Notes: generated by a model from the sequence alone, not told the origin. A DNA stretch of 64,000 nt from Plumapathes pennacea (GCA_964036295.1 OZ038466.1:14232001-14296000); one strand, 5' to 3'. Shown: positions 1-41,563, numbered from the stretch's first letter. A program made the numbers and translations.

Positions 1-496
1 TTGATTCTGGGAGAAATCATGTTGTTTTGAGCGGGTTCACATACAAAACAATTCGAGCTTGTTAAATATGCATGCCTGAGTCTAGAGCATGCAGTCCAGA
101 GTAAAAACAAATCGCACAGGAAGCCTATTTAATTGTACTGCCTATGAATTCAAAATTGGAAAATCGGTGTTCCTTTTTTCCCGTACTACGACAGCCGACC
201 AACTTCAAAATTGAAGTATTAAATTTTGAGAACATGCTTGGCAGACTGTATGAATTAATTTGACGTGCCGATCGTGGGAAATACGTACTTCGTCATGCAA
301 TCGACTATTTTTTTCAACACAAAAGTATAATACACCATTCTTTTTGTCCTTCCTTTGCGTGTAGCACTGGACTTCGAAGAAAAGATTGAATCAACATTTC
401 GGTAAAACAAAGGCTACTCTTGTTGGGAGTACCAAAGTAAAAGTCGCCACCATCAATGGCAGAGCGAGGGGGTATCTGCGATTATCGTATTTCTAA
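1..496 (+). mobile_element. 3' end of a Helitron-like element (family A)
   Basis: This stretch matches the 3' parts of the elements at 40231-42730 and 46983-48286 almost base for base. Like them it ends in CTRR followed by T (here CTAA at 493-496, then T), as Helitron 3' ends do. The 5' part lies outside the window. It sits in the kinase intron upstream of the first visible exon. Confidence 0.65.
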
Positions 497-539
497 TATA
501 TGTGTGGGTTACTGTGAGTGAGTGCAGTGGGGGCCCAAG

Positions 540-745
540 TGAAGATTCACTTGTGTGTGATCCCTGTCATTTTGATCAGAAACACACAGGGAAAGGTCAA
601 TGATAACAGGAGAAAAAAACAAAACAGCAAAAAAAAAGTCAAAATCAAGCTGCATCACTGAATTCAGCTCAAATGTGATGTACCATTGTTCAGAGCCTAA
701 ACTTACTTAGGCTAGCCCTGCCAAAAAGCTAAACAGCAACTTCAG
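540..745 (+). repeat. Dispersed repeat, A-rich core
   Basis: This stretch resembles 16390-16600: both have a TTTTGATCAGAAACACA block, an A-rich tract, and a stretch ending in TTCAGAGC plus an AGGCTA motif. No coding potential was seen. A 10-bp tandem (GCTAGTCC units) follows at about 799-835. The rest of this intron up to 1326 shows nothing else I can name. Confidence 0.5.
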
Positions 746-1326
746 TTGCTTGCTACATGTAAAAGGTACTGTATGTAGTGTTTGTCCTACCAGGGTTAGC
801 GCTAGTCCGCTAGTCCGCTAGTCCACTAGTCCTATTACTGGTAAAAATGAGTACAGACTGTAGAATTGGCCACAAACTAGTACCAGCTGTCCAGTAAATT
901 ATCACAAGCTAATGTTATACTTGCAATCCCATGGCTAACGTTTTGCAATATGATGCAGGCTCTTCTGACTCTGACAGCAACATTGGCAGTGATCCCGAGG
1001 GGAATTAATTAGCTAGTTGCACTTAAAACGCTTTGAACTACCACTAATGTCTTGCCTTGTGACTTTACTGAAAACCTAGTGGTGAATTCCTGCTAAAAGT
1101 GTTACAAAACTAGTTATTGCATAACCGTAAGCACCAAAAGTTAGAAAGACAGTTTAGTACTTTATTTGAAATTAGTATGACTTGTATTGGGACCAGTACA
1201 AATCTTTGGTGGACTAGTAAAATTTGGGGTCTACAAGTCCAGCTGTCTAGTAAGAAAATATACTAAGTTCTGTCTATGAATTTGCACACACAAGAATGTA
1301 ATTATTGTTATTCCTTTTCATTGCAG

Positions 1327-30406
<29,080 letters not shown>

Positions 30407-30484
30407 CATTTTGGGAGGTAGTTTTAAAGGTCTACAGCTTGGCATCAGTCGTATTCATTAAAGTTTTCTCTGTAAAGTTTATAA

Positions 30485-30490
30485 AATAAA
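30485..30490 (+). terminator. Poly(A) signal, first copy
   Basis: AATAAA within AAAATAAATCTAAAAAAAGG, about 80 bp after the kinase stop. The same signal recurs about 408 bp downstream in the tandem copy. Confidence 0.5.
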
Positions 30491-30774
30491 TCTAAAAAAA
30501 GGATTTTGTTTAGCTTTGTTTCTGAATAAGTAAAAAACAATAATTTAGTGGAGGGCATTGTCGTTGAAGGAGATTCTCTACAAATATTGCAAATCATGAG
30601 CCCATTCACGGATCAACTAATGACTACATTGCAGACACTTAAACCAAGAGGTTGATTTTAGACATTGTGCCTAAAGATAACAAAGCATTACTCTCATTTC
30701 TGCTGAGAGTAATTAAGAGTTAAAACATTACTGTACATTGGGCAGTGTATCTCCTTGTATTGGTGGATTCACAG

Positions 30775-30814
30775 GCGTTTCACCCACTCTGGAGTCTCCT
30801 TCAACTGTCGGTGA
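30775..30814 (+). CDS. STK24/25/26-like: Duplicate kinase terminal exon (second copy)
   Basis: This copy of the exon at 30367-30406 encodes the same residues and stop after the same acceptor. It could serve as an alternative terminal exon yielding an identical protein with a different 3' UTR end. Whether it is used cannot be seen from DNA. Confidence 0.5.
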
Positions 30815-31350
30815 CATTTTGGAGGTAGTTTTAAAGGTCTACAGCTTGCCATCAGTCGTATTCATTAAAGTTTTCTCTGTAAAGTTTATAAAATAAATCT
30901 AAAAAAAAGGATTTTGTTTAGCTTTGTTTCTGAATAAGTAAAAAACAATAATTTAGTGGAGGGCATTGTCGTTGAAGGAGATTCTCTACAAATATTGCAA
31001 ATCATGAGCCCATTCACGGATCAACTAATGACTACATTGCAGACACTTAAACCAAGAGGTTGATTTTAGACATTGTGCCTAAAGATAACAAAGCAAAAAA
31101 AAAAAAGTTTCCACTGGTATCCCATCACAGGTCTTCCTTCTAAAAAACTATGGAAATTTAAAGATTTTATAACACCCATGGCTGGAATAAAAAGGTTTGC
31201 AAATTACTGTTAGCTTTAATGCTAATTTAATGTCTCTTACTTTGTGAGTGTGGTCATCCAATTTGAACACAGGAAGGAACTGCTGAATGAGTTAAAGACT
31301 GAATTTAGTCATCAGTATCTTCTGTGCATTCATTTTTTCTAGGCATATAT

Positions 31351-32469
31351 TTTTAAGCTCGCGTTCAGCACGAAGTGCTGAAAAGCGAAGCTTCATGCGA
31401 TCCAGTCAACTGGAATGTGTCCGGTGCTGTCAACAATGGATTCCAAATATGGAAGTCGTTCTGTTCCCAATTTGGGCAGTATCGATATTACCGACAACGC
31501 AACAAAATCGAGAACGCGGTCGTCGAAGTAGTTTTTGCAGTGGCATTTTTAAGCGTCCCACCTTATTGCAGTTAAGACTGTGTCAGTCAGTCAGTCCGTC
31601 ATGATGTGTCAACAATTGCCTTTGAAATTTGAGCATCAGCGAATACGCATGAAGAAACGAAGAGATGGGAAGACATTTTATGGAGTTATTTTGATTGTTA
31701 TCATTGTGTTCCAGAATTGCCAGTAGATCTGTTGCACTTCAGAACCATTAGCACAGAGGTTTTGGTAAATTCTCGGTTTGACAAGCGTAAGTCAAAGTTG
31801 AAAGACCCGTGACCACTGACAACCCTGATCGCGATCGAGCGACTTCAGCTTGTCGAAACATTTCTATCGTTTGATTATATTTGCTTTGCTTCGCATAGTT
31901 TTCACCAGCAATGAAAAATGCTGTAGAGAACTGAGAGAAGAAGAATTCGAAAATGAATTTGACCAAAACCGCAAGTAATGTCAACAAGTTATCAGGTTTC
32001 ATTTAAACTTATTCGACTTGAAACTCAGCCAAAAGAAGAAAGGCGTGTTTTCTTTAAGCACGTATTTAGCTTGAATGCAGCCCAGGCTGGAGTATCATGG
32101 CCTCTGATGAATATGTAGATGTTGAACATAAGCTGTGCATGACATGGGTAATAAAGTCACGGATAGACTTTTTTCAGTGCGACTCCGGAAGGTCTCCTTC
32201 CGGTTCAAAGATTTGGACTCGGTGAAGAATTTTAAATTCTATAATTTTCACCCTCTACCGCCTCGTAAATGAGGGTTTTCAAAACTGAGACTAAATGGAA
32301 TACGCGGTTCAGCAAAAGTGGAGGCCCGCGGAAACGGATGCGAACTTCCACATACCTAAAATTGAGCAATTTTTACGATGTGGCCTTGAGCCAGTTCTAT
32401 TAAATACCCACTCCCGCAAAAGTACTTTTTACAAATTCGCGAGCTTACAGCTGCCTTGCTGCTTTGATT
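31351..32469 (+). mobile_element. Hairpin-head element R2, copy 2
   Basis: A near-identical partner of 14718-15855, in the same orientation. It keeps the 5' stem-loop, the TCAACAATGGATTCCAAATATGG block and the distal CGCGGTTCAGCAAAAGTGG block. Small indels separate the copies (for example AGTCAGTCAGTCCGTC here against AGTCCGTCCGTC). Confidence 0.7.
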
Positions 32470-32860
32470 TTTATTGCGTTCGACGAAGGAGAACGCAGTC
32501 TAATCGCGTCATTTCCGGTTGGATGCCATGCGATTTCAGGGTTTTGGGCGCCATCTTGGTACGGCATTAGGAATGTGACTATTGCCTCGATCTCGTGTAG
32601 TGCGTCATTTCCGGTTGGATGCCATGCGATTTCAGGGTTTTGGGCGCCATCTTGGTACGCTCTCAGGAATGTCAGATTGCCTCTACAAAGTGACACAGAA
32701 ATAAACCTTGAAAGCATGGAGCATGCTACCGTTCGTGGTATGGTAACTAGCGCATGCTCAGGGGTGAAAAGAATTCGATTTTCAACTGCGTCACGGATCG
32801 GATCGGATCTTTCCTCACTGTCGTGTTTTGTCACTGCGTCACGGATCGGATCTTTCGTGT
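32470..32860 (+). repeat. Short tandem duplications
   Basis: A block of about 94 bp (GCGTCATTTCCGGTTGGATG.. GGGCGCCATCTTGGTACG) occurs at about 32506 and again at about 32600. A second pair (CTGCGTCACGGATCGGATC) is at about 32787 and 32835. A 148-codon frame runs across them and is most likely a by-product of the repeats. Confidence 0.6.
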
Positions 32861-35380
32861 TTTTGCCAAGACAAGTGAAACTGTGTGGATTTTTTTCGCA
32901 CTATCGGTAGGAACTATGAGCAAAGCTGTTTATCAGAATATCAGAAAGCTGTGTAGTGCCGTGTTTGCCAAGAAATAGACGTTGCCATCCTGTGATGTGT
33001 CAACTCAGCTGTTTTCCACAGGAGATACAACTTCTCTCTGCATTCAGAGTTTGCCACCGTATTCCCTTTGGCGATTGGACACGAATGCGGATCATTTTAT
33101 TTTGCTGAGCTATGAAGCTCAACAATACGAGTTTCTGACCTTGTCTATAGTAGGTGATCAGAGTAGAATGGCACATAAACATTGTCATATTCATTGTCAT
33201 ATTAATGTACTGTTTTCCAGCGTTCTATTTTGTTATTTTACAGATCTTGAATTGTTCAACATTATTTGGTAACACTGCAGTGCAACATACACAAGACATT
33301 GGCAACAACTTTCGTCTTTTCATTGCCATGATTAATATCATGGCCATGTCAGTGGAGTTTAACAATGACTATAAAACAAATGAGCAATCCAAGTAGAATG
33401 CAACATAAACATTTATTATTATATTGATAGCATGTTAGCAACTTGATGTACTCTTCTCCAACGTTCTCTTTTGTTAGTTTACAGACTGCAAATTGCTATC
33501 CAAAGAACCATTTTAGTATTGTTAGTGCAGCTTTACATGACTTTGATGACTTTCGTGTTTTCGTTGCAGTCGAAAATCGTTGTAGTTAATATTGTACAAG
33601 TTATTAAACAAACCTGTTGCATTCAGTTCTTGAGTATTTGCATGTGGCAATGATTTGGCCTTGCAGGCGGTACATGGTACTGGCTGTTCTGCCATCTTGT
33701 ATGTGCACTATATACATTTTTTTTAGAAGTATAGCTTTTGCAGATATATATATATATATACCTGTCTTCTTCAAATGCAGTACTTCTAAAGTACCAAAAT
33801 ACAACTTTATATACGAACGATGCCTTTATAACAACTCCACGATTCAGTAGCACGAACGCACTGTAATCCTTGATTATATCTAGTTTTAAAAATGTCTAAC
33901 TTTTAAAGTTTCTGATCAGCCACTGTAACAGCAATAATTGTGAAAACAAAAACAACAACAACCATTCATAGTTCAAGTGTCCACACTGTTACTAACACAA
34001 CAACATGTGCTGCGCAAAAAAGGCTGCCTACATGTATACATCAGTGATGTACCAATACAGGAATGTCGTTCAGAAAAGGGTGAAATGAATAGGAAGGTGA
34101 CAGTAATAGTTTGACATGGATCTGCTCTAATATACAGGATGCTGGGTGAACATTGAACATTTTCCACTCCATAGTATGTGCAATACCTTTCTGTATATCA
34201 GGACTAAAAACTGTAGGTGTGACTGACCTTGTAGTACAGGTCCGTGGCAAATTGGACTTTCATAAAACAATGTCTGCTGTCGCACAAAGTTTATATGAAA
34301 ACACAGCCAACCACAAGGAAAGGTGATTTTTAGTTTTACTGTACTCAGACGAAGAGAAAAATACTGGAAGTGCATAGAAATGTCATAATTCCACTGCCAT
34401 CTGCTTGCTTGCATGACCGCATTGAAAAATTTGCTTTTTCTCTTGATTGGTTAATAATCCCAACCCATAAAATACAGGTGACATCCTGGCTGTTTTTTGT
34501 TTGTTTGTTTGTTTTTTCTCTTTTATTATTATTATATTATTACTGACAGTCAATTAGAAACTACTTTATCATACGAAATTAATGACAGCATGTGTCTGGG
34601 GGTTATGCCAAAACAATTCCTTATGGCACATATCGATTCATCTAATTTGCTGCTATTCTCCAGAAAAGCAATTTTGACTGAAATCATTATAGCCGATGTC
34701 GATCTACAGTAATGTGTTTCCCTCTTTACAATGGGATTATCTGCATTATCTGTTACCCGTGTAAACAATATTGCATTTATGGTATTTTTCTTGGGGTCTG
34801 GAAGAACAACTCGTCAAGAAATGTACACGCTGTACCTGAGGTGGATCCAGGGTTCTGTGAAGGAGGCAACTGAATGGTTTCCAAAAATCATTTTTTAGTT
34901 GTTTTTGTTGTATAATTTTTGCATGCTAACTAAGCAAAAGTTGAACCCCTGAACCCCCCTGGATCCACCACAGTATACTGCAGTGTTCATATTACATAAT
35001 TAAAGTTTGAAACAATATCATTTTCTACTTTGTCAGAGTGAAAACTATTTATCAGTCATAAGACTACTGCGGAGTTTGGATATACAAGATTAAATGTTCC
35101 TAATAGCGCAAATATTTTATAACTAAACTTCTATGTCAGAATATTTCTTTGTGTGGATGCCTCGATGTTATAAAGGTTTATATTTTATACATGCTATTGC
35201 TAAACCAGGACTTATTAAATTGCTGTATACAAACACTACCATAAAAGCACTAATAACCCCCCTTCTCTGCAAGGTCAATTTTGGAAATAAGCTCCCCCAC
35301 TAACCCCACCCCTCTAGTAATCCCCAGCCCCACTCCTCCGTTTTTATCCAAACTGCTGTGAGCACCAAAATTAGTAGAGA
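32861..35380. other. Intergenic, no gene seen
   Basis: 33200-33340 and 33440-33570 are diverged copies of one another (TTTTCCAGCGTTCTATTTTG / TTCTCCAACGTTCTCTTTTG). A (TA)n run is near 33744. (TTTG)n is near 34498. No coding gene or RNA gene can be supported. Confidence 0.4.
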
Positions 35381-35399
35381 AGCAAGACAAATGGCGCCA

Positions 35400-35890
35400 C
35401 ATTACAAGCCTTACATGCTTGGTGATTTATTGCTCTCGGCTGCGGCGAGCTTAAAATTGCAAATTCTTTTTTCTTTTTCTTTTTGCTTGTGGCGACACAA
35501 GCTTTAAAATGCAGCGTGTTTGTTTATTTTGTTGTTTTTTTTTCTGGGTCGAGAATCAGCACACGGTGATTGGTTCTCATTATCACGCGATTTGCGATGA
35601 CGTCAGTGCAATTGACTTTCCTCGCGAGCGACTTGAGATATTGAACCTCTCGGCTATAAAAAAAAGGCCAAAAATATCCATTTCCGGTGAACGTTTACAA
35701 GTTAATACAGCATGCAAATTATCAGGTATTTGCATGTGACGTCATAAAAAGCCATCTCAAAAGTCCAATACACTAATATGTTCAAGACTATTAGACTATA
35801 AGACCTTAATATTTAAAACAAAATTCTGGGTCGATACAAAATATGTATCGGGAGCTATGGACTCAACCCAAGCCGCGTCTCTCTCGCCCG
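35400..35890 (+). mobile_element. Hairpin/R1-head family relative
   Basis: It has the head AATCAGCACACGGTGATTGG and CGATGACGTCAGTGC, then CATGTGACGTCATAAAAAGC and GATACAAAATATGTATCGGG with GAGCTATGGAC. The same distal blocks occur at 62180-62320. No ORF of note is present. A GC-rich stretch (TCGCCCGGGGGCTTCGG) follows. Confidence 0.5.
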
Positions 35891-36129
35891 GGGGCTTCGG
35901 TTGAGGGCCGAATTAATGCTGGGAAACGTACTCCCCGATCGAATTGCAAACGCACAAGCCCCGGGGAATAGAGCTGAAACAGAAACGCCTCAATGATAAC
36001 CAGCGAGACGCACTGTCACACAGTCGACCACAGAGGACATGATCATCGGATCAGCGCCCTCCGCTCCGCGGAAATTGTTTCTTTTTCCATGTGGGTGATC
36101 GTAAAATAAACGATTAATCGACTTGAAGG

Positions 36130-36270
36130 TTTTAAGGTGCGGTAATACGGGCAACATTTTCAGTGCAACTTGTCGTGCAACAATGCTGCGTTGCAAGTTG
36201 CACCGTAATTTTGCGCGTATTACCACCGTGTTGCAAGTTGCAGCAACATGTTGCACGAAGTAGAACGTAT
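36130..36270. repeat. GCAACTTG-rich inverted repeats
   Basis: Many copies of TGCAACTTG and its inverse CAAGTTGCA plus TGTTGCA form nested palindromes. A similar, longer block is at 58285-58560. The two likely belong to one short-element family. Confidence 0.5.
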
Positions 36271-36849
36271 ATGCACGTATTATATATCGTTGTAAGGGTC
36301 TTGGACTGCCAGAATATAGATCTGATATTATTGTTTTCAAGCACATTCAAGTTGGAGTACGAGCTAGGTTAATTTTTAAATTGACTGTCTCGGAAGAGGG
36401 AATCAAAACTTTTGTCAGTTTGATTTGAAAATGCTAAAACAACTTTTTTCCGATACTCAATGAAGTTGACTAAAATATTGTGTCAGCGAATTTTGATCCG
36501 TTTTATTCCCTCTTTTAAAGTGGACGGGGAGCGTTTCGGAGTTTAATAAAACAAGAACGAAAAATCATTGACACGGTATCATTATTCATATACACATATT
36601 TCATCGATCTGATCTAGATTGCATTCTACCTTTAACGTGTACGAAAATTGTAATAGTAGATCTGCATTGTTCAGTCCCAAATCTTTACAACGATATATAG
36701 TGCGTATAGCAACGCTACAGAATATATTTGAGGGACACGCGAACATTTATCGAGACCTAAAAGACAGCTTTTTCAAAAACCTTTGCAGTATATTACAGAG
36801 AAAACCGATATTGCTCTATATTTGGCTGGATCAAGCTTTGAGTTTTCTT

Positions 36850-37900
36850 TATGAGTTGGAGTAACTCTTCAGTGCATTTTTCCAGTCATTCGGAATACTA
36901 CCGGTTTCTATAACTCTGTTAAAGATATGCGTCAGTGAGACAGCAGTCCGTGGTATGAATAATTTGAGGAGACCGCGCTGGGATACCGTCGAGGCCATCT
37001 GCTTTACCAGATGGCAAATCTCTAACGAGTTTGCGCACCTCCTCTACTGTCAGCAATTTCAAGTCAAAAATGCTGTCACACTGGCACATGTAATCGTCAA
37101 AATTTCTATGTAGCATACTTATCTTGTGGCAAGATTTAGACCAATATCTGTAAAGTGGACATTAACAGTATCTACAATTTCCTTGTCTCCAACGCCGATC
37201 ACTTTAGTCGTTTGCGTCATGCTTTTCTTTCTAGATAGTGTAGAACTAATACCACTTCAGGTAGCTTTCACATTACCAAGAATTTCATCGAAAAACGCAT
37301 GATAATAGTTTTCTTATTGTGCTTTATAATGTGAATTACTTGATTTTTTAGCTTTTTGTAATCCGACCATCTTGCAGGATCGTTAGTGACTGTAGCAATC
37401 CTCCTTACACGATCTCTCTCCCACACGAGCTGTTTTATCTCTAGGATTAGTCATAGAGCACGTTTCTCATCTCTTCCTCTTTACGGGGACATGAAGGATC
37501 GGCTACTGACAGGAAGCACGATTTCCAATCCTCCCAGGCTCTAATGAGATCATCAATTTGCTCAACTAAGTACCAGGGAATCAGTTCGATTTCAATGGTA
37601 AAGTTTTCTATGCTGAAGTTCTTATATTGTCTGGATTGGACAACCCGCGGGTAAGACTTGGGGCTCACAAATTTGTGTGAGATACAAATCAAGCTGTGAT
37701 CACTTATCCCAATATTCAGCGGTCGCGAATTTACTAGGCTCATTTGTGAGAAAGACGTCAATCAGGGTTGATGAGCTTTGGGTAACTCAACAAGTTAGCC
37801 CCTCAGATTAGCTGTGTGTACTCAAACGATTCACAGGTCAAGAAGATGCCTGGTGGAGTTATCCGCAGGATTTGTAAACTGCAATTTAGGTCCCCTATAA
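36850..37900 (-). pseudogene. Non-LTR retrotransposon (LINE) relic
   Basis: On the minus strand, first comes the end of an apurinic-type endonuclease: GISDHSLICISHK (the S-D-H catalytic motif), then YPRVVQSRQYKNF, PWYLV and a weak PRK (37447-37761). Upstream, near 37740-37900, diverged frames (FLTNEPSKFATAE, LCESFEYTQL-like) fit the same domain. After a gap comes the start of a reverse transcriptase: LTVEEVRKLVRDLPSGKADG with LDGIP (36919-37116). The order EN then RT is right for CR1/L2/Jockey-type LINEs. The part between is lost, and the rest of RT is missing. Several stops and shifts are present. Only the family level can be stated. Confidence 0.75.
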
Positions 37901-38098
37901 TATTCGACTCGATGTTCTCAGATTCGATTTTTCAAGCAAAACCTCAAACCTCAAGTCTATGGTTGAGTTTGAGTTTGAGTTTGGAGGTCTGTACCAGGCA
38001 GAGATGAGGAAGGACTTTACTTTAAGTTTCTGTATTTCGATACATAAAAATTCAAGATCATTTCTGATTTAACGTCTATGTTGCTTTGTATATACAAT

Positions 38099-38381
38099 CC
38101 TAGACAAAAATACTGGGACAGTTTTAAAAAAAGAGCCTTTACAAGGACGTCAGCATTGTCCCTCCTCCTCCCCCCCGTCACAACGTTGAAAATTTTGGAG
38201 ACAAGTGCTGTAAGATGTTTGCCTTGTACCTACTTTACAACACTGAATGGGGGGGGGGGGGGGGGGGGGGGGAGAATCTGTCATAGAATCTGTGTGTGAG
38301 TTCAAAGTACGACAACATCGAAAAACGCTGTGATACTTGATACACTTTCGTAAAGTGTCCCACATAATTTTGACCAAGAAT
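38099..38381 (+). mobile_element. Tc1/mariner-type MITE with a poly-G tract
   Basis: The ends CCTAGACAAAAATACTGGGA and TGTCCCACATAATTTTGACC are imperfect inverted repeats in the style of Tc1 termini. Inside is a run of more than 20 G at about 38249-38272. No ORF is supported. Confidence 0.5.
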
Positions 38382-38522
38382 GTTTGAAACTCCCTTGCGA
38401 TCACGGAAAGGTGCCGTGCTTTACTGCAAAAGCGTGATAGGGGAGGATCGAAGAAAAGCTGGAATGATGCTATAAAATGAAATAAACCTTGTTGTTTTGG
38501 TTATTGAGTTCGAGTCATTACG

Positions 38523-39280
38523 ATGGCACCAAAGTCATTGATTCCAACCGAAGCGAAAGTACTTGCTCGGCTTTTGAAGAAAACCTCGCCGAATTTAAGC
38601 TACCGTCAAATTGCAAAGCAGTATAAATCTCTAAACCAGCTGCTCATCGCATCTGCAACGGTCACAAGGTGAAACCTTCCACTGGCAAGTTGAGGGGCAG
38701 ACCAAGAAAGTTAGATAAACGCGGAATTCGTCTATTCCCCCGTGCAGTGCAAACATTGCGATGTAGAAACGCAAACGTTACAGTGCAAGAGCTAATTGAG
38801 GTAAGTGGCTTGCCTCTCTCTGTGGCCCATCGCCGAACTTTCTCGCGCTACCTAAACGAACACGGGTTTAGATTTCTCCAGACCAGAAAAAAGGGGCTGC
38901 TCAGCTCTCAACACCGATTGCATTACGCTGCTCGAATGAAATGCACACTGAGAGCATCAGCTGATTTCTGGACCCACGAGGTGGCATTTTATCTGGATGG
39001 TGTCTCTTCTGCTCACAAGAACAATCCCTTGAGCGGAGCTGTTCAGCTCAAATCTCGTGTCTGACAAAAGCAAAGTGAAGGCCTTAGTGTGACGGCAAAA
39101 GGATCAAAGGATTTGGCTAGAGGTCGAAGACTGCATGTTCTTGTGGCAATTGCCTTTGAAAAAGGAGCGATACTGCGGAAAGTATATGAAAAAATGAACG
39201 GTGCGTATTTCGCGGCATTCATTAAGGAGAATTTTTGCCTGTGTTTTGAGAACGGTTTGGAACGTTCACCCAACTTCAGA
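38523..39280 (+). pseudogene. Tc1-like transposase relic
   Basis: It starts ATG at 38523 (MAPKSLIPTEAKVLARLLKK, a helix-turn-helix start). A frameshift near 38635 follows, then GRPRKLDKRGIRLFPRAVQT (the GRPRK AT-hook-like motif of Tc1 proteins) and YLNEHGFRFLQTRKKG. The first catalytic Asp is in VAFYLDGVSSAHKNNP. A stop at 39062-39064 follows. In another frame come KGSKDLARGRRLHVLVAIAF and NGAYFAAFI. The second and third acidic residues are lost: the sequence passes into a CAACCTCAGGCACC minisatellite at about 39275. Confidence 0.75.
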
Positions 39281-39445
39281 CCTCCAACGTCAGGCACCAC
39301 CAACCTCAGACTCCAACCTCAGGCATTTGGGACTGGGTCCAATTACCAACTCAGGCTCTGGAAGAATGGGGACTACCAACCTGAGGCACCTGGGGGAATG
39401 GGTTCAACTCCAACCTCAGGCACCTTGGGGACTGGGGACCACCAC
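39275..39445 (+). repeat. CAACCTCAGGCACC minisatellite
   Basis: Imperfect units of CCAACCTCAGGCACC with TGGGGACTGGG or GGGTTCAACT spacers. The same array, in reverse, lies at 46565-46720, including the unit CCCAAATGnCTGAGGTTGG. Confidence 0.6.
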
Positions 39446-39767
39446 CAACCTTTAATATCAGCAATAGCATGAACTGTGATTGTCTCGTAATTGTAGCGAA
39501 TGTTATATATGTTATAACTTGAACACGGCCGTAACCTGTAATTTATGTTTCTTGGACACTCGTTCGTTTCGAAGGAAACAGGTATGATGATGTGATTTGC
39601 CCAAATGTAAAATCCTAACAGAAATCATCTCTGAAGTCGCCTGTCTTAAGTGTTGTAACTTCTTTGTATTGAGTAAAAATCAACGATCACTTCGCTTGAT
39701 CCTGTTCTACATGCAGTTCTACGTGAACAGAAACACTTATTGCAGCCTGCGAATCAGAATAACAATT
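39446..39767. other. Nothing recognised
   Basis: No gene, repeat or RNA was recognised. A 64-codon frame here is unsupported. Confidence 0.4.
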
Positions 39768-40215
39768 CTAATTACTGCCGTCGGGTCTTGACAGGCGGCG
39801 CATAATATCTCCCGATGCGTACATCATTCTGTTCGCCAGCATTTGCTTGGTTGGTCCGCCGTCGTGTAGCGTCCATTGAAATTCTGCCCGAAAACGTTGG
39901 AGAAGCTGATCCTCCACTGTTTGAGCAAGGGTTTCGGGGGAGGCTAACCTCGCTTGAACGTTGGTAGCGAAAGTCGCCTTACCAGTACTCCCACCCGTGT
40001 CTGCCGCTGTGGTCACCTCCATGAAAGTGGCCAGGCCTCTTTCTCCTCCACCACCAAAGTCGTCTGGAATTACATTTGCATACACGGACGGCTTCTTTCA
40101 GAACGTTCTCTAGCTCTCCAGTTCTGTCCATTTCTCGTATTAGTTCCTTTACTGACGCCCTTGCATTTCTTCTTCCGCCATTGTTTTACCGTCTGGCATG
40201 CGACTGGAAAGAATT
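39768..40215 (-). pseudogene. Gene fragment of unknown family
   Basis: On the minus strand two frames look coding and abut with a one-base shift near 40085. The upstream part is ASVKELIREMDRTGELENVL. The downstream part is 105 codons with a Gly/Thr-rich section, then ETLAQTVEDQLLQRFRAEFQ, and ends RRLSRPDGSN. It lies directly upstream of a Helitron-like element that starts at 40231. I do not recognise the family. It might be a host or element gene piece cut by the insertion. Confidence 0.35.
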
Positions 40216-40519
40216 CAATAGGGCGTGTTATCCCCGAACGAAGTGAGGGAAATAATCACGGCACTAATGCAGTAATACCGCTTTATACCGCCTTACTTGC
40301 TGACTCCAAGCGGGTCGCCATCTCAAAATTTAACGTTGTCTGTCAGTCTGGCGTACGACTTTAGGCGCGATTACCCTGTTAACCAATAACAAAGGCCGGA
40401 TCGATCACGTGTGCCCTGGCCTGTAGTTTTACTCCGAATAAGAGAAATTAGATTTGAACGAAGCATTTAGATTTGAACGAAGCAACAATATATCGTAGCT
40501 GCGTTCACGAAAATGGAAA

Positions 40520-41053
40520 ACTTAAAGATATGAAACACAACAGTCTCGCGAAGCTCGTCTTCAAATAAGAAGGGAACAGGCAGGAGCAAGGCGAAATCGT
40601 GAAACGAGCGAACAACGCCAAATTCGTCTCGAGAAAAGACGACAATCCTGTTATGATCGACAGCATCTTAAATAGAAGCGTGCCGAAGAGAAGACTCCGC
40701 AAAGACAACAGCGCATGAATGCCGACCAAAAGCGACATGAACAGAAGCGGGCAACACAGACAACTCCACAAAAAGAACAGCGCTTGAAAGCGAATCGGGA
40801 CCTTCAGGAGAAAAAGCGGGCCGAAGAAAAGACTCCGCAAAGACAACAGCGCATGAATGCCGACCAAAAGCGACATGAACAGAAGCTGGTAACACAGACA
40901 ACTCCGCAAAGGGAACAGTGCTTGAGAGCAAATCGGGAGCTTCAGACGCCGTTTTGTGTTAAACTCAGATACTTATTTAGAAAGGACAAGCAACAACGGT
41001 TAGTCAGTGGAAATCGAACAATCACCGTGACAAATATATTCTATCCCGTATAG
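40520..41053 (+). pseudogene. Arg-rich repeat ORF of Helitron-like family A
   Basis: The reading EARLQIRREQAGARRNRE is broken by a stop at about 40671. It resumes as KRAEEKTPQRQQRMNADQKR, an about 40-residue unit present twice (40680-40790, 40815-40920). It ends FCVKLRYLFRKDKQQRL and a stop at 41053. A deleted version is at 47215-47550, and a related minus-strand ORF is at 27001-27555. It may be the N-terminal part of an element protein. No catalytic motif is seen. Confidence 0.5.
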
Positions 41054-41563
41054 CTTGTAACTCGATCACTTCAAGAAAAATGTATTAAAATCTGTATGCT
41101 GATCATTTTACGTCGAAGTATTGTTTTACTACGCTTCTGTCGCCAGTTTCGGCTACCGTATTCGCTCAGAGCAAACGGAATTTGGAGTCTTGAATGATTT
41201 AGTCAGATGTCTTATTTTTCTATAATCTGACACGCGGTGATTGCAGCGAGAATCGTTCACAAGCAGTATTACTGGGTCTGAAGCCCGTGTATAATTTGAA
41301 GTAAACTGTTCAAGTTTTGCTTTGATTCTGGGAGAAATCTTGCTGTTTTGAGTGGGTTCACATACAAAACAATTCGAGCCTATTAAATATGCATGCCTGA
41401 GTCTGTTGCATGCCTTCCAGAGTAAAAACAAATCGCACAGGAAGCCTATTTAATTGTACTGCCTATGAATTCAAAATTGGAAAATCAGTGTTCCTTTTTT
41501 CCCGTACTACGACGGCCGACCAACTTCAAACTTTGAGTATTAAATTTTGAGAACGTGCTTGGC

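Noticed and set aside
30548..30656. Open frame reading VEGIVVEGDSLQILQIMSPF to a stop, present in both tandem copies
   Set aside because: It is only about 36 codons and lies after the kinase stop and poly(A) signal. A one-base change in copy 2 breaks the phase with the preceding block, so it is read as 3' UTR.
32445..32910. 148-codon plus and 129-codon minus frames
   Set aside because: Both follow from the 94-bp tandem duplication, which lacks stops in both frames. There is no start context or family.
38150..38404. Pro-rich minus-strand ORF
   Set aside because: The Pro run is the poly-G tract read in reverse.
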